This document shows, piece after piece, positions 14,914-16,163 of a DNA stretch of 16,163 nt (positions within the stretch are counted from its first letter, which is position 1; each line of letters starts with the position of its first letter). The translations under genes were made by a program, and so were the position numbers. The notes under the pieces are model-generated. The model did not search any database. It was not told where the DNA came from and saw nothing but the letters and a program-made list of their open reading frames with translations. Origin of the DNA: Deferribacteraceae bacterium (lineage in GTDB: Bacteria; Chrysiogenota; Deferribacteres; Deferribacterales; JAISNW01); contig JAITWF010000058.1 in assembly GCA_031285415.1 (NCBI GenBank), positions 1-16,163 of the forward strand. Reading direction: 5' to 3'.

Positions 14914-15213
14914 ATGTTGCTGGCAATATTACTGTTGCCAGCGGTCTCTAATGCGGCGGTATACGTTTACGAGGTGGTAACGGAGGAGAGTACCTTCAAT
15001 ACTGCCTCTAAACTGCCGCCGGATGCATTTCTGATGTACAACGGTGGCGAAGATATTATCTATCAACTAAAGCTTGTTCAGGTATACCCATCAAATCAAT
15101 TAGAGCAAGCTATAAGGGATTATAATCTTGAAGAACAAAATGTTAGCTCTCTGCCACGTACAACTATTGATAATCGCACTATTCGTCGCCGTCCTTTCTA
15201 TTGGTGGCGTTGA
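14914..15213 (+). CDS. Small exported protein of unknown function
   Basis: The 99-aa product begins with a hydrophobic segment MLLAILLLPAVSNA, which looks like a signal peptide ending in an AxA-type site; mature protein would start about residue 15 at AVYVYEVV. The n-region lacks Lys/Arg, which is unusual; starts further upstream would add basic residues but overlap cheA and lack a ribosome site. GGAGGG 8 nt before ATG supports this start. The C-terminus is Arg/Trp rich (RRRPFYWWR). No domain is recognised. YxYEVV and the spacing of a later YQLKLVQV resemble the N-terminal part of the following protein, suggesting related domains. Its last ~85 nt overlap the next gene in another frame. Confidence 0.6.
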   Translation: MLLAILLLPAVSNAAVYVYEVVTEESTFNTASKLPPDAFLMYNGGEDIIYQLKLVQVYPSNQLEQAIRDYNLEEQNVSSLPRTTIDNRTIRRRPFYWWR

Positions 15214-16009
15214 AGCCTCCTTTGCGCTTGAAGACCGCTACATGTACGAAGTTGTTGCGGTAAACAACGCCTCTAAGATCACTACAGTATTTCAGGTTAT
15301 GGCGGTAAATGAGCGAGACGCACGTGAAAACGTCGCCGCTAACGGCTGGTCTGTACTCTCTATAAAACAGGCCACCTTCAAGATAGTAACTGCCCTGCCG
15401 TTGATACATGAGCCAACTGGCGATGAGATAACCGCCCACCTTTCCGATCCGAATGCGGGCAAGGGGCCGGATAATCTCACTAATCCCCTTCGTATGACAG
15501 ATGATGAGCTGATCAACTCCCTTCTAGGTGCGCCAAATGCTGCCGATCTGAACGATAACCTAAATTCATCAGGCTTGCCGACCGCCCAGATAGCGGCTGG
15601 CGACGGCTCTGGCGATCCGCTACAGGGGGATAACGACAATCTCATGCTGCTACCAGATTCCGATCGGTTGCAGATTATCTACGTGGTATACTTCAACTTT
15701 GGCATAATAACGCCAACGCTCTCCGAAGCTGATATGAACAAGTTGCGTGCGCTTCCACAGGCAAGCTACTATGTTTTTGGGCATACTGATAATGTATCGG
15801 TGTCGGCAAACGCTGAATATAAAGATAATTACGATCTATCGTTCAAAAGAGCTGAGGCTGTAAAGGGTATTATGACGAGTTTTGGCATAAATCCTGCTAC
15901 TATAAAAACAGTAGGGCTAGGTGCAACGTATCCTGCGATAAAAAATAATGTAGGCGCACCTGGCACATCAGAAAATCGGCGGGTAGAGATCTACGGACTA
16001 CGAAGGTAA
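15128..16009 (+). CDS. OmpA-like domain protein with signal peptide
   Basis: The protein is likely exported to the periplasm or outer membrane and anchored to peptidoglycan. It has a signal peptide (about 1-34, hydrophobic core LLIIALFVAVLSI), a small N-terminal domain (38-85; YMYEVVAVNN...ARENVAANGWSVLSIK), a Gly/Asn/Asp-rich linker (about 100-175) and an OmpA/MotB-type C-terminus (185-292). The last shows VYFNFG, FGHTDN, LSFKRAEAV, GLGATYP and NRRVEI, the usual peptidoglycan-binding pattern. TTG at 15128 with AAGGGA 8 nt upstream is preferred, since it gives a Lys-containing n-region (MKNKML); ATG at 15140 is the alternative. The N-terminal domain faintly recalls the repeated unit of GspF/PilC N-termini (inference). 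Being downstream of cheA, it might serve the cell envelope at the motor, but nothing proves that. Confidence 0.82.
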   Translation: MKNKMLALCHVQLLIIALFVAVLSIGGVEASFALEDRYMYEVVAVNNASKITTVFQVMAVNERDARENVAANGWSVLSIKQATFKIVTALPLIHEPTGDEITAHLSDPNAGKGPDNLTNPLRMTDDELINSLLGAPNAADLNDNLNSSGLPTAQIAAGDGSGDPLQGDNDNLMLLPDSDRLQIIYVVYFNFGIITPTLSEADMNKLRALPQASYYVFGHTDNVSVSANAEYKDNYDLSFKRAEAVKGIMTSFGINPATIKTVGLGATYPAIKNNVGAPGTSENRRVEIYGLRR

Positions 16010-16018
16010 TTTCTTAGT

Positions 16019-16104
16019 TATTTCGTAGCAAAACCACGCTTTTGCGGAGAAATATCCCTAAAGGAAGGGGAAGGTGGAAGGGGAACAGTAGTTGCCCCTT
16101 CCAG
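16019..16104 (+). repeat. Intergenic structured repeat, copy 3
   Basis: The nested hairpin is TATTTC-gta-GCAAAA-ccacgc-TTTTGC-gga-GAAATA (16019-16054), followed by the purine-rich tail ending GTTGCCCCTTCCAG (16091-16104). Compared with copy 2 the stems differ by paired compensatory changes while GTA and GGA stay constant. It is bounded by near-inverted sequences ATTTCTTAGT (16009-16018) and ACTAAAGAAAT (16121-16131). Confidence 0.75.
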
Positions 16105-16145
16105 GGGTGGATGATGGACTACTAAAGAAATAAAAAATATGACAT

Positions 16146-16162
16146 GCTTTATAATATAAAGC
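16146..16162. promoter_or_regulatory. Perfect palindrome containing a TATAAT box
   Basis: GCTTTATA-a-TATAAAGC is an 8-bp perfect inverted repeat around one central base at the window's right edge. It includes TATAAT (16150-16155), but no good -35 is seen 16-18 nt upstream. It may be an operator or -10 region for a gene beyond the edge. Confidence 0.3.
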
Positions 16163-16163
16163 T

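Noticed and set aside
1..16163. CRISPR array, tRNA or rRNA genes, prophage or IS transposase
   Set aside because: No regularly spaced repeats, cloverleaf sequences, rRNA signatures or transposase/integrase motifs were found on either strand by eye.

Overview
This window is a flagellar-motility and chemotaxis locus from a Gram-negative, probably polarly flagellated bacterium. FlhF and FlhG set polar flagellar placement, and an OmpA-type protein with a signal peptide implies an outer membrane. The order flhF-flhG-small protein-fliA ... fliM-fliY resembles Campylobacterota. However, the FlhA, FliA and MotA sequences, and a CheB that keeps its receiver domain, look more like Deferribacterota, Chrysiogenota or deltaproteobacterial types. 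I cannot fix the phylum from the sequence alone.

Layout. 1-553 (minus): 5' part of motA. 554-783: divergent control region, interrupted by an intergenic repeat bounded by 14-bp direct repeats. 784-9362 (plus): a tightly packed operon of flhA, a C5-cytosine methyltransferase, a PD-(D/E)xK restriction endonuclease, flhF, flhG, a small membrane protein, fliA and cheB. 9363-9564: two intergenic repeat/hairpin elements. 9565-11465: fliM-fliY. 11466-11585: cheY promoter region with an inverted repeat over the -10 box. 11586-12603: cheY and a cheZ-like gene. 12604-12779: a roughly 120-nt long-hairpin, MITE-like element. 12780-14873: a CheA kinase fused to a receiver domain. 14914-16009: two overlapping genes for exported proteins, the second with an OmpA-like C-terminus. 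16010-16163: a third copy of the intergenic repeat and a perfect palindrome. No gene-free stretch exceeds 300 bases.

How the genes work together. FlhA is the export gate. FlhF and FlhG place and count flagella. FliA switches on late flagellar genes. FliM and FliY form the switch complex that CheY-P binds. CheA phosphorylates CheY and CheB, and CheZ and/or FliY probably remove phosphate from CheY. MotA is the stator.

The most unusual item is the complete, AT-rich type II restriction-modification pair set between flhA and flhF. It has zero-gap or 4-nt-overlap junctions, so it should be co-transcribed with essential flagellar genes. Next are a structured repeat family (three copies) whose stems show compensatory changes, one copy of which appears to have split the motA/flhA promoter region; the large hairpin element before cheA; and a CheZ homologue whose catalytic Asp and Gln positions are substituted.
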